A stretch of 64,000 bases of DNA from Burkholderia sp. Ac-20365 (GTDB lineage: Bacteria; Pseudomonadota; Gammaproteobacteria; Burkholderiales; Burkholderiaceae). Where the stretch lies: contig NZ_JAAGPI010000002.1 of NCBI RefSeq assembly GCF_017104715.1, forward strand, positions 310,001 to 374,000, given 5' to 3'. The notes under the pieces were generated by a model. It made no database searches, was not told the DNA's origin, and was given only the letters and a program-made list of their open reading frames with translations. A program made the translations under genes and the position numbers. This document shows, in pieces, positions 1 to 7,605 of this stretch. Position 1 is the stretch's first letter. Every line of letters starts with the position of its first letter.

Positions 1-1
1 C

Positions 2-103
2 GCGCGCTGGCTCGCGTGGATGTGGCCGTATGCGGCGCTCGTGTGGGTCGGGTTGTCGGCGGAACGCGCATTGCTGGCGAAGCGGCGCGGGCCGCGCGCG
101 TGA
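2..103 (+). CDS. C-terminal end of an integral membrane protein (partial)
   Basis: Frame 2 is open from the left edge to a TGA at 101-103 and gives 33 residues. They are rich in Trp, Leu, Ala and Val (WLAWMWPYAALVWVGL), followed by a basic tail. This looks like a last transmembrane helix with a cytoplasmic end. The start and most of the protein lie outside the window, so the family cannot be decided; a VanZ-like protein is one guess from the usual neighbourhood, not something the sequence proves. A longer overlapping frame through this stretch belongs to the ferredoxin reading frame and is not coding here. Confidence 0.5.
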   Translation, partial: ARWLAWMWPYAALVWVGLSAERALLAKRRGPRA

Positions 104-270
104 CCGCACGTGTGATATTTCCGGGTGAAGCCGGCGCTGCCCGTGGCGACCTGCGATGTTCGATCCCCGTCGTTATAATCGACGGAACCTCTTATCCCTG
201 CTTCCGGCGGGCCGCGCGATGCATGCCATATGTGCCGCGGTCCGGTCACGGACCCCACACGTCAGCCATC

Positions 271-594
271 ATGGATTCCTTCTTCAAGCATCACGTCTTT
301 TTCTGCCTGAACCAGCGCGAGCCGGGTGCGTCGCGTCCAAGCTGCGCGAACTGCAATGCGCAGGAAATGCAGGAATACGCGAAAAAACGCGTGAAAGAGC
401 TTGGCCTCGCAGGTCCGGGCCAGGTGCGCATCAACAAGTCGGGGTGTCTGGACCGGTGCGAGGAAGGGCCGACCATCGTCGTGTATCCGGAAGGCGTCTG
501 GTACACGTACGTCGACAAGAGCGATATCGACGAAATCGTCGATTCGCATCTTGCTAACGGCAAGATCGTCGAGCGTCTGCTGATCGACCGCTAA
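271..594 (+). CDS. Thioredoxin-like (2Fe-2S) ferredoxin domain protein
   Basis: The 107-residue product is a small soluble protein of the thioredoxin-like [2Fe-2S] ferredoxin family. The cluster ligands are visible: Cys12 and Cys25 (C-x12-C), then Cys59 and Cys63 (C-x3-C, in SGCLDRCEEGP). The reading frame continues upstream to about position 16, but the upstream part is Arg/Ala-rich and unlike the family, so I start at the ATG at 271 (MDSFFKHHVFF). No strong SD precedes it. It lies 37 bp before the alpha/beta hydrolase gene in the same direction and is probably cotranscribed with it. Its electron partner is unknown. Confidence 0.85.
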   Translation: MDSFFKHHVFFCLNQREPGASRPSCANCNAQEMQEYAKKRVKELGLAGPGQVRINKSGCLDRCEEGPTIVVYPEGVWYTYVDKSDIDEIVDSHLANGKIVERLLIDR

Positions 595-631
595 CCTCCG
601 GCAAATCACTCGCGTCACGCTCCCACACAAG

Positions 632-1276
632 ATGAACGTACATACGAAGAAGTATCTGATCGACGGCCCGGTCGGCAAGATCGAAGTCGCCGTCGATGTG
701 CCCGACGCCAGCCGCGACGGCAGCGCCGCGCCGCGCGGCATTGCGCTGGTTGCGCATCCGCATCCGCTTTTTGGCGGCACGATGGACAACAAGGTCGCGC
801 AGACGCTCGCGCGCACGCTGGTCCAGTTGAACTACGTCACGTATCGCACGAATTTTCGCGGCGTCGGCGAGACGCAGGGCACGCATGATGCCGGCATCGG
901 CGAGCGCGACGATCTGCGCGCGGTGATCGACCATATGCGCGAACAGCCCGGCCACGCCGATCTCCCGCTCGTGCTCGCGGGCTTTTCGTTCGGCACGTTC
1001 GTGCTGTCGCATGTCGCCGCGCGGCTGCGCGAAGAAGGGCGGGCTATCGAGCGGATGGTGTTCGTCGGCACGGCGGCGAGCCGCTGGGAAGTCGCGCCCG
1101 TGCCGGAAAATACACTCGTCGTTCACGGCGAAATCGACGATACCGTGCCGATCCAGTCGGTTTTCGACTGGGCGACGCCGCAGGAACTGCCCGTTGTCGT
1201 GATTCCCGGCGCCGAGCATTTTTTGCATCGCAAGCTGCATATTCTCAAGCGCATCATCGTCGACGCGTGGCGCTGA
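632..1276 (+). CDS. Alpha/beta hydrolase (COG2945-like)
   Basis: This 214-residue protein resembles the short alpha/beta hydrolases of the dienelactone-hydrolase type. The nucleophile elbow is G117-F-S119-F-G121, the likely acid is in GEIDDTVP (about Asp169-170), and the catalytic His is His196 in GAEHF. The N-terminal signature AHPHPLFGG at 41-49 is typical of this COG. There is no signal peptide, so it should be cytosolic. The substrate cannot be told from sequence. It follows the ferredoxin gene closely and is followed by a hairpin terminator at 1302-1330. Confidence 0.85.
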   Translation: MNVHTKKYLIDGPVGKIEVAVDVPDASRDGSAAPRGIALVAHPHPLFGGTMDNKVAQTLARTLVQLNYVTYRTNFRGVGETQGTHDAGIGERDDLRAVIDHMREQPGHADLPLVLAGFSFGTFVLSHVAARLREEGRAIERMVFVGTAASRWEVAPVPENTLVVHGEIDDTVPIQSVFDWATPQELPVVVIPGAEHFLHRKLHILKRIIVDAWR

Positions 1277-1301
1277 TCGCGCGTCGATCGTGCATCGCGA
1301 A

Positions 1302-1330
1302 AACATGAGCGGCCGGGTGCCGCTCATGTT
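1302..1330 (+). terminator. Hairpin after the hydrolase gene
   Basis: An 11-bp perfect stem (AACATGAGCGG, 1302-1312, with 1320-1330) closes a 7-nt loop 25 bp after the hydrolase stop codon. No T-run follows on the + strand. On the - strand TTTTCGC follows, so its strength as an intrinsic terminator is uncertain. Confidence 0.55.
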
Positions 1331-1395
1331 GTAAAAACCCACGAAAAATGCGGTAAAACTCAATGACGTACGGCAAATTGTCAGGCGGCCGTGCG

Positions 1396-1401
1396 TATAA
1401 T
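1396..1401 (+). promoter_or_regulatory. Consensus -10 box upstream of the D,D-carboxypeptidase gene
   Basis: A perfect TATAAT lies 258 bp before the dac start. The best -35-like hexamer, TTGTCA at 1378-1383, is only 12 bp away, which is too close for sigma-70. A promoter here would need a weak -35 at about 1373. The remaining 1277-1653 intergenic sequence shows only this site and the hairpin at 1302. Confidence 0.4.
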
Positions 1402-1653
1402 GAGCGCTCTTTTTTTGGGCGCAGCATTGCCCGTCTGGTGGATCGAATCGCCTCGCTCGTGAGTTCACGGCAGCGTATTCGGCGCGAGATGCGAGGCGCG
1501 CTGCGCGAACCGACCGCGTGACAGACAGTCTGACAAGCAGTCAAAACGACGCCGCATCATTCGTGCGCGGCGGCGCCTGCCAGTCCGGCCACACGCGAAC
1601 CATCTGAACTGCGCTTTCTGTGCGCACCAGCCCATTTCTCCCGAATCGACCCT

Positions 1654-2883
1654 ATGCGCTTTTCGAATCCCGGCTCCGTCAGCCTTTCCAGCCTTGCTTC
1701 CTTTGTTCCGCAATCCGTCGCCAGCAAACTGGCGCTGGGTCTCGCGCTGCCCGCTGCGCTCGTCGCCAGCACGGCGTTCGCGCAGGTGCCGCCGCCGGGC
1801 GTGAACGCGCGCTCGTGGGTGCTCGTCGACGCAACCAGCAACCAGGTGCTCGCGTCGGGCAACCCGGATGAGCGCGTCGAGCCCGCATCGCTGACCAAGC
1901 TGATGACGGCATACCTCACGTTCGAGGCGCTGCAGACGAAGAAAATCACGATGGACCAGTCGATCAATCCGAGCGAGGCCGTGCGCCGCGTGAAGAACGA
2001 CGAATCGCGCATGTTCATCGAGGCGAACAAGCCGGTCACGGTGCACGATCTCGTCTACGGGATGATCATCCAGTCGGGCAACGACGCAGCGATCGCGCTG
2101 GCGGAACTGGTCGGCGGCAGCGAGTCGCAGTTCGTCAACATGATGAACACGGAAGCGCAAAAGCTCGGCATGAAGAACACGCACTTCGCCGACGTGAACG
2201 GCATGCCCGACCCGCAGCACTACACGACGGCGGGCGACCTCGCCATCCTGTCGGCGCGCCTGATCCGCGACTTCCCTGACTACTACAACATCTTTTCGGT
2301 CAAGGAATTCACGTATAACAAGATCAAGCAGCCGAACCGCAACCGTCTGCTGTGGATCGACCCGACCGTCGACGGCCTGAAGACGGGCCACACGCAAGCG
2401 GCTGGCTACTGTCTGATCGCGAGCGCGAAGCGTCCGCTGCCAGGCGTGCCGGATGCGTCGCGCCGTCTGGTGACGGTGATGATGGGCGAGCAGAAGGAGC
2501 ACGACCGCGTGCAGGACAGCCTGAAGATGCTGAACTACGGCTATTCCGCGTACGACGCGGTGCGCCTGTACAAGGCGAATCAGGTGGTCGAAACGCCGCG
2601 CGTCTACAAGGGCTCGCAGGACACGGTCAAGCTCGGCGTGAAGACGGATCAATACATCACGCTGCCGAAGGGCATGGCCGACAAGGTGAAGCCGCAGGTC
2701 GAACACGCCGATCCGCTGATCGCGCCGATCACGGAAGGCCAGCAGGTCGGCACGGTGAAGTTCGTCGCCGATGGCAAGACGCTCGCGCAGGTGCCGCTGG
2801 TCGCGCTGCAGGCTGTGCCGCAGGCGGGCATCGTCGGCCGCGTGTGGGATTCGATGATGCTGATGTTCAACAAGAAGAAGTAA
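1654..2883 (+). CDS. dacC: D-alanyl-D-alanine carboxypeptidase (PBP5/6 type, S11 family)
   Basis: This 409-residue penicillin-binding protein trims the terminal D-Ala from peptidoglycan pentapeptides in the periplasm. All three active-site motifs are present: SLTK at 79-82 (nucleophile Ser79), SGN at 141-143 and KTG at 243-245. A signal peptide ends near AFAQ (41-44). The C-terminal beta domain follows, and the protein ends in a short hydrophobic/basic tail (DSMMLMFNKKK) that fits an amphipathic membrane anchor. Length is normal for the family. The dacA/dacC choice of name is conventional only. Confidence 0.93.
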   Translation: MRFSNPGSVSLSSLASFVPQSVASKLALGLALPAALVASTAFAQVPPPGVNARSWVLVDATSNQVLASGNPDERVEPASLTKLMTAYLTFEALQTKKITMDQSINPSEAVRRVKNDESRMFIEANKPVTVHDLVYGMIIQSGNDAAIALAELVGGSESQFVNMMNTEAQKLGMKNTHFADVNGMPDPQHYTTAGDLAILSARLIRDFPDYYNIFSVKEFTYNKIKQPNRNRLLWIDPTVDGLKTGHTQAAGYCLIASAKRPLPGVPDASRRLVTVMMGEQKEHDRVQDSLKMLNYGYSAYDAVRLYKANQVVETPRVYKGSQDTVKLGVKTDQYITLPKGMADKVKPQVEHADPLIAPITEGQQVGTVKFVADGKTLAQVPLVALQAVPQAGIVGRVWDSMMLMFNKKK

Positions 2884-2973
2884 GCCGGCAACAGCTAGAA
2901 AAACCTGCGGCTTGCTTTTTCGCCGCGCGCAATCATATAGGGTGATTGCGTGCGGTGAATGAAGGAGCCGAGG

Positions 2974-3243
2974 ATGAGTCCCGTGAACGAATCATTGATA
3001 GATTTTCCGTGTGATTTCCCCATCAAGGTGATGGGCAAGTCGCATCCGGATTTCCAGACGACCATCGTCGAAGTGATCCGCCAGTTCGACGGCGGTTTCG
3101 ACGCGGAACGTGTCGAAGTGCGGCCGTCGAGCGGCGGTAATTACACCGGTTTGACGGTGACGGTGCGTGCGCTGAACCGGGAGCATCTGGATGATATTTA
3201 CCGGGCGTTGACCGGGCATCCGATGGTGAAGGTTGTGTTGTAA
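2974..3243 (+). CDS. DUF493 (YbeD-like) family protein
   Basis: This 89-residue protein belongs to the DUF493/YbeD family, a small ferredoxin-like-fold protein usually found beside lipB. The core IDFPCDFPIKVMG and the end HPMVKVVL are characteristic. I start at ATG 2974 because an SD (AAGGAG, 2962-2967) lies 6 nt before it; the ATG at 2959 lies before that SD and has none. In many proteobacteria lipB follows directly, but here a LysR gene and a DUF2917 gene intervene. Its molecular function is not established. Confidence 0.88.
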   Translation: MSPVNESLIDFPCDFPIKVMGKSHPDFQTTIVEVIRQFDGGFDAERVEVRPSSGGNYTGLTVTVRALNREHLDDIYRALTGHPMVKVVL

Positions 3244-3274
3244 GTGATGTACTGGCGAGCGGGCGGCGGTGCTT

Positions 3275-4309
3275 TCAGCGCCCCGTCTGCGCCGCCGGAT
3301 TCCGGACATGCAACGTGTCCGGTTTTGCTTCAGTCTGCTTTTTCCCCTGCTTCGTATCCGTCACTGAGCGCTTGGCGTTTTCGGTGCACGCATTCTCGAA
3401 CAGTTGCCGGAAGCGCCCGACTTCATCGAACACCCAATCGCGGAACGCTTTTACGCGTGCCGTCTGCATCAGTTGTGGCGTGCAGATGAAGTAGTACTGC
3501 CACGGGCTCGGTCCGTCGATATCGAACAACCGCACGAGCCGGCCCGCTGCGACTTCGTGCATTGCAAGCGAGCGGCGCGTCAGCGCGATGCCCTGACCAT
3601 CGATAGCCGCCTGCAGCAGATTCGACGAATCCTGATACAGCACGCCGCGCTTCGGCTCGGGCCAGTCGGTCAGGCCAGCTGCGTCGAACCAGGGACGCCA
3701 TAGTTCGTCGTCGGAGCGCAGCAGCGGCAGATTGGCGAGGTCAGTTGGATTTTTCGGCAGATTGCCGCCGTTGAAGGTCGGCGAGCAGGCCGGGAAGAAC
3801 ACCTCTTCGAGCAGCAGCTCGGAATGCAACGCCGGATAGGGACCGTTACCAAAGCGGATCGCGCAATCCACATCGTCGCGGGCGAAGTCCGTTAGCGCGT
3901 TGGTCGACAGCAGTTCGAGATCCCACTGCGGATTCGCCTCGATAAACCTGCCGATACGCGGCGTCACCCAGCGCGCCGCAAATGACGACAGCATCGACAC
4001 CACTAGCCGCCGGTCGCGGTCGCCGGCCCGAATCTCGCGCGTCGCTTCCACCAGCGAGATCAACGCTGTGCGCACCTGCGCGGCATAGCGGCGGCCGACA
4101 TCGGTGAGCCGCACGCGCTTGCCATCGCGGGCGAACAGCTTCACGCCCAGTTCTTCTTCGAGCGCGCGGATCTGATGGCTCACCGCGCCGTGCGTGACGT
4201 ATAGCTCGTCGGCGGCACGCGAAAAGCTCTCGTGGCGGGCGGCGGCCTCGAAGGCCTTGATTGCGTTCAATGCAGGCAGTTGACGGAGGTCCATCGCAAT
4301 TTTTCTCAC
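3275..4309 (-). CDS. LysR-family transcriptional regulator (GcvA-like)
   Basis: The protein is 344 residues if started at 4309, or 339 from the internal ATG at 4294 (MDLRQLPALNAIKAFEAAARH), which fits the usual GcvA-type beginning better. The N-terminal winged HTH (about residues 15-75, SFSRAADELYVTHGAVSHQIRALE) is clear, followed by a LysR substrate-binding domain. The C-terminal 30 residues are polar and poorly conserved. It is transcribed away from the DUF2917 gene at 4393, with 83 bp between the starts, so it may control that gene. The effector is unknown. Confidence 0.88.
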   Translation of the reverse strand: MRKIAMDLRQLPALNAIKAFEAAARHESFSRAADELYVTHGAVSHQIRALEEELGVKLFARDGKRVRLTDVGRRYAAQVRTALISLVEATREIRAGDRDRRLVVSMLSSFAARWVTPRIGRFIEANPQWDLELLSTNALTDFARDDVDCAIRFGNGPYPALHSELLLEEVFFPACSPTFNGGNLPKNPTDLANLPLLRSDDELWRPWFDAAGLTDWPEPKRGVLYQDSSNLLQAAIDGQGIALTRRSLAMHEVAAGRLVRLFDIDGPSPWQYYFICTPQLMQTARVKAFRDWVFDEVGRFRQLFENACTENAKRSVTDTKQGKKQTEAKPDTLHVRNPAAQTGR

Positions 4310-4392
4310 ATAAGGGTGAAAATTGATCGTTTGGCGTAAACCCTTGTCGCATATACGATTGTAGCCATGAAACGATTTTTGGCGAGGCCATC

Positions 4393-4719
4393 ATGCGAGA
4401 AATTTCCTCTAGCATCACGTTTGAAATCGTAGCCGGTGAAACCGTCCCGATGAAGATCACCCGCAGCACGCGGCTGGCCGTTTCGGGCGGCGCAGTGTGG
4501 GTGACGCGCAGCGACGACGTCGAGGATTACTGGCTCGAGCCGGGCAAGACGCTGCGTCTGCGGCGCGGCGAGCGGCTGTGGCTGTCGGTCGAGCGCGGTA
4601 CGGAAGCGCGCGTTGCGTTCCACGTGCCGACACGGCCTGAGCAGAAGGCGCTCAACTGGTTTGCGCGTGTCGGCGAGCGCTTCGGCGCGTGGCTCCGCTC
4701 GGGCTGGCGCACCGTTTGA
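4393..4719 (+). CDS. DUF2917 family protein
   Basis: This 108-residue protein matches the DUF2917 pattern: a short beta-rich cupin-like core with TRLAVSGGAVWVTRSDD, a W in DYWLEPG and LRRGERLWLSVE. It has no signal peptide and no membrane segment. It is divergent from the LysR gene, a pairing that is common in this family and suggests LysR-controlled expression. Its function is unknown. Confidence 0.8.
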   Translation: MREISSSITFEIVAGETVPMKITRSTRLAVSGGAVWVTRSDDVEDYWLEPGKTLRLRRGERLWLSVERGTEARVAFHVPTRPEQKALNWFARVGERFGAWLRSGWRTV

Positions 4720-4792
4720 TACCGAAGATTGGCCCAAGGCAATGCCCGGATGACCGGCGAGGTGCACAGGATTTCGGTAAACTGACGCAATC

Positions 4793-5593
4793 ATGTGTGC
4801 CACGCCGGTTTCATCGTCCCCCGATTCTTCGAATTCCAGTCAGCCCGGCGCCGTCGCGTCGGGCGCCGCTGCGTCTGATGCAGCCGCGGCGCAAGGCCCT
4901 GTCGCGCAGCCCGTGAGCGTGCGCTGGCGCGGCTCGGAAGACTATCAGACCAGCTTCGACGCGATGCGCGCGTTCACCGATTCCCGCACGCCGGAAACAT
5001 CGGACGAAATCTGGCTAGTCGAACATCCTCCCGTTTTCACGCTTGGCCAGGCGGGCGATCCCGCTCACCTGCTAGCCGCCGACAGCGGTATTCCGCTGGT
5101 CAAGGTGGATCGCGGGGGCCAGATCACCTATCACGGTCCCGGTCAGGTGGTCGCCTATCTGCTGCTCGATCTGCGCCGTCGCAAGCTGATGGTGCGCGAG
5201 CTGGTGACGCGGATCGAGCAGGGCGTGATTGACACACTCGCGGCGTATAATCTCGCCGGAGAACGCAAGGCGGGCGCACCGGGCATTTATGTTTCGCCCG
5301 AGCAGCCGGATGCAGGGCTGCACGTCGGCGCGAAGATCGCCGCGCTGGGCCTGAAAATCCGTAACGGTTGCAGCTATCACGGCGTGAGTCTGAACGTGAA
5401 AATGGACCTGCAGCCGTTTCTCGCCATCAACCCGTGTGGTTACGCGGGGCTCGAAACAGTCGATATGGCGACGCTTGGCGTCGCAGCCGGCTGGGACGAC
5501 GTAGCCCGAACCCTTGCAGCAAGCCTCATCGCCAACATCGACGGCATCCCCGCAGCCGTCGGCCTACCGCAGGCCGGTGCTCTCACCGCCTGA
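4793..5593 (+). CDS. lipB: Octanoyl-[acyl-carrier-protein]:protein N-octanoyltransferase
   Basis: LipB transfers the octanoyl group from ACP to lipoyl domains of 2-oxoacid dehydrogenases and GcvH, the first step of lipoate synthesis. The family motif [12 protein letters not shown] is at 107-118; the conserved Lys (about 181, [10 protein letters not shown]) and the catalytic Cys (about 215, NPCGYAG) are present. The first 40 residues are a low-complexity Ser/Ala/Pro leader not found in E. coli LipB, so a later start is possible. lipA begins 13 bp after its stop codon, so the two form one operon. Confidence 0.95.
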   Translation: MCATPVSSSPDSSNSSQPGAVASGAAASDAAAAQGPVAQPVSVRWRGSEDYQTSFDAMRAFTDSRTPETSDEIWLVEHPPVFTLGQAGDPAHLLAADSGIPLVKVDRGGQITYHGPGQVVAYLLLDLRRRKLMVRELVTRIEQGVIDTLAAYNLAGERKAGAPGIYVSPEQPDAGLHVGAKIAALGLKIRNGCSYHGVSLNVKMDLQPFLAINPCGYAGLETVDMATLGVAAGWDDVARTLAASLIANIDGIPAAVGLPQAGALTA

Positions 5594-5606
5594 CTGGAAC
5601 GAACGA

Positions 5607-6605
5607 ATGACTGACGTTACCGCGAATCCCGCAGCTTCGAGCCCCGTCAACGGCGGCGCCCAGCCTTATGACGCTACCGCCAAGCAGAAGGCGCAAGCCA
5701 AGACTGCGCGCATTCCGATCAAGATCGTTCCGATCGAAAAACTGAAGAAGCCCGACTGGATTCGCGTGAAGGCGGCGACGGGCAATTCGCGTTTCTACGA
5801 GATCAAGCAGATTCTGCGCGAGCACAACCTGCACACGGTGTGTGAGGAAGCGAGCTGCCCGAACATCGGCGAATGCTTCGGCAAGGGCACGGCTACGTTC
5901 ATGATCATGGGCGACAAGTGCACGCGCCGCTGTCCGTTCTGCGACGTCGGCCACGGCCGTCCTGACCCGCTCGATCCCGAAGAGCCGCTGAACCTCGCGC
6001 GCACGATCGCCGCATTGAAGTTGAAATACGTGGTGATCACGAGCGTGGACCGTGACGATCTGCGTGATGGCGGCGCGGCGCACTTCGTCGAATGTATTGC
6101 GAAGACGCGCGAGTTGTCGCCGGAAACGCGCATTGAGATTCTGACGCCGGACTTCCGTGGCCGTCTGGATCGCGCGCTCGGCATCCTGAGCGCCGCACCG
6201 CCCGATGTGATGAACCACAACCTCGAAACGGTACCGCGTCTGTACAAGGAAGCGCGCCCGGGTTCGGACTATGCGCACTCGCTGAAGCTGCTGAAGGACT
6301 TCAAGGCGCTGCATCCGGATGTCGCGACGAAGTCGGGCCTGATGGTTGGCCTCGGCGAGACGGAAGAAGAGATCCTGCAGGTGATGCGCGATCTGCGCGA
6401 GCACAATGTCGACATGCTGACGATTGGGCAGTATCTGCAGCCGTCCGAGCATCACTTGCCCGTGCGTTCGTATGTGCACCCCGATACGTTCAAGATGTAC
6501 GAGGAAGAAGCGTACAAGATGGGGTTCACGCACGCGGCTGTTGGCGCGATGGTGCGGTCGAGCTATCACGCCGATGTGCAGGCGCACGATGCAGGAGTGG
6601 TTTGA
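5607..6605 (+). CDS. lipA: Lipoyl synthase (radical SAM)
   Basis: LipA inserts two sulfurs into protein-bound octanoyl groups. Both iron-sulfur sites are visible: the auxiliary cluster Cys79, Cys84 and Cys90 ([12 protein letters not shown]) and the radical-SAM cluster Cys105, Cys109 and Cys112 (CTRRCPFC). The start at 5607 gives 332 residues, a normal length; the frame extends upstream into lipB but that part is not LipA-like. It directly follows lipB and ends before an intrinsic terminator at 6648. Confidence 0.97.
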   Translation: MTDVTANPAASSPVNGGAQPYDATAKQKAQAKTARIPIKIVPIEKLKKPDWIRVKAATGNSRFYEIKQILREHNLHTVCEEASCPNIGECFGKGTATFMIMGDKCTRRCPFCDVGHGRPDPLDPEEPLNLARTIAALKLKYVVITSVDRDDLRDGGAAHFVECIAKTRELSPETRIEILTPDFRGRLDRALGILSAAPPDVMNHNLETVPRLYKEARPGSDYAHSLKLLKDFKALHPDVATKSGLMVGLGETEEEILQVMRDLREHNVDMLTIGQYLQPSEHHLPVRSYVHPDTFKMYEEEAYKMGFTHAAVGAMVRSSYHADVQAHDAGVV

Positions 6606-6647
6606 ACCTCCTTCGTCGGTGGATATCTTTCTTGCTGATGCATACAG

Positions 6648-6669
6648 GCCCGCGCAAGCGGGCTTTTTT
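6648..6669 (+). terminator. Intrinsic terminator of lipBA
   Basis: The stem GCCCGC (6648-6653) pairs with GCGGGC (6658-6663) around a GCAA tetraloop and is followed directly by six T. It lies 42 bp after the lipA stop. Confidence 0.9.
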
Positions 6670-6714
6670 GTTTTTGTTTTTGCTTTTTCGCTAGCGTTCG
6701 CGTTCTGCTTTTTC

Positions 6715-7368
6715 GCTGGCATCCGCGATTTGCCTTCGTGCTTCACGCGTTGCCCCTGTGCGGGGCGGCACCTACTTTTCTTTGCCGCGGCAAAGAAAAG
6801 TAGGCAAAAGAAAGCCGCTGAACACCGCCAGTTCTTTGTTGTTGCCCACGGGCCCTCGACGGCCCCGTCCTGTTCCCGGCATCTCCCTTCTCGATGCCCG
6901 CTGCCAACGCTTCGAATTGGCTCATCACCCGCTTCACACTCCCGCGTCGTCGCCGGCGCGATCAAATCGCTCACGTTCTATCGCGGCAAACTGTGTGTCG
7001 GCTTTCGCGGCGTACACGCATCACTCCGGACTGAAAAGCACGATCGGTGTCGTAGAAGCGCTGACGTGTGAAGCACTACGACCTACACACAGTTTGCCAC
7101 CTGGGCGGCCTTAACCATTCGCCGCCGCTGGCTGCGCTACGGGTGATTGAAGTGGGTGAGGCGATTATTCGGAGCGTTGGCAACGGGCGGGGACTGAGAA
7201 GCTGCCGTGTGAAGGAGAGGACCCGTTGGGGGCCCTCAGGCGGTGGTCAAGAACGGGCGGTGTTAGCCCGCTTTCTTTGCTTACTTTCTTTGCGGCGGCA
7301 AAGAAAGTAAGTGCCGCCCCGCACAGGGGCAACGCTTGCGCCGCGTAGGCGCTAACGCGGATGCCAGC
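6715..7368 (+). repeat. 654-bp palindromic intergenic repeat, copy A
   Basis: This element begins with GCTGGCATCCGCG (6715-6727) and ends with its reverse complement (7356-7368). Inside each end lies an inverted pair around GCCCCTGTGCGGGGCGGCAC, then a perfect 34-bp palindrome (6771-6804) on the left and a related hairpin (7280-7311, 14-bp stem) on the right. A central inverted pair GGCAAACTGTGTGT (6985-6998 and 7085-7098) is also present. The same organisation recurs at 26513 and, inverted, at 57566. No open frame in it looks like a protein gene. It lies between the lipA terminator and the Na/Pi gene. Confidence 0.9.
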
Positions 7369-7560
7369 AACAACCCAAGCAAACCAAACATATCGTCGCA
7401 CAGCGAACCAAACCAGACCGCATGCCACCCCACACACGCGAAGCAAAAACCCGCACCCCAGCCCGCGCAGCCACAATCTGTTGCAAATGCCACAAAAAAA
7501 CAAAACGCACAAAATTACAACAACGCAAAACTGTGCAACACTAGCCCTCAAGGGTCCGGG
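7369..7560. other. A+C-rich, G- and T-poor segment after repeat copy A
   Basis: This stretch is strongly strand-asymmetric, made mostly of C and A on the + strand, with runs such as CCACCCCACACACGCG and ACAAAAAAACAAAAC. It contains no plausible gene. A C-rich, G-poor transcript would fit a Rho loading site, but that is inference. The first ~25 bp resemble, in reverse complement, the left flank of copy C, so part of it may belong to the repeat family. Confidence 0.45.
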
Positions 7561-7605
7561 ACCGACCGTTCCGAACGAAGGCGGATATCCTGAGTCGTCG
7601 TGCGT

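Noticed and set aside
16..270. N-terminal extension of the ferredoxin frame
   Set aside because: The frame is open for 85 more codons, but this part is Arg/Ala-rich, overlaps the upstream gene's end and has no similarity to the ferredoxin family.
1378..1401. TTGTCA plus TATAAT as a sigma-70 promoter before dacC
   Set aside because: The spacer is only 12 bp. I kept the -10 alone as a weak call.
6743..7310. Several short frames inside repeat copy A, and similar ones in B and C
   Set aside because: They give peptides such as PVRGGTYFSL that recur only because the repeat recurs. They change frame between copies, lack SDs and overlap perfect palindromes.
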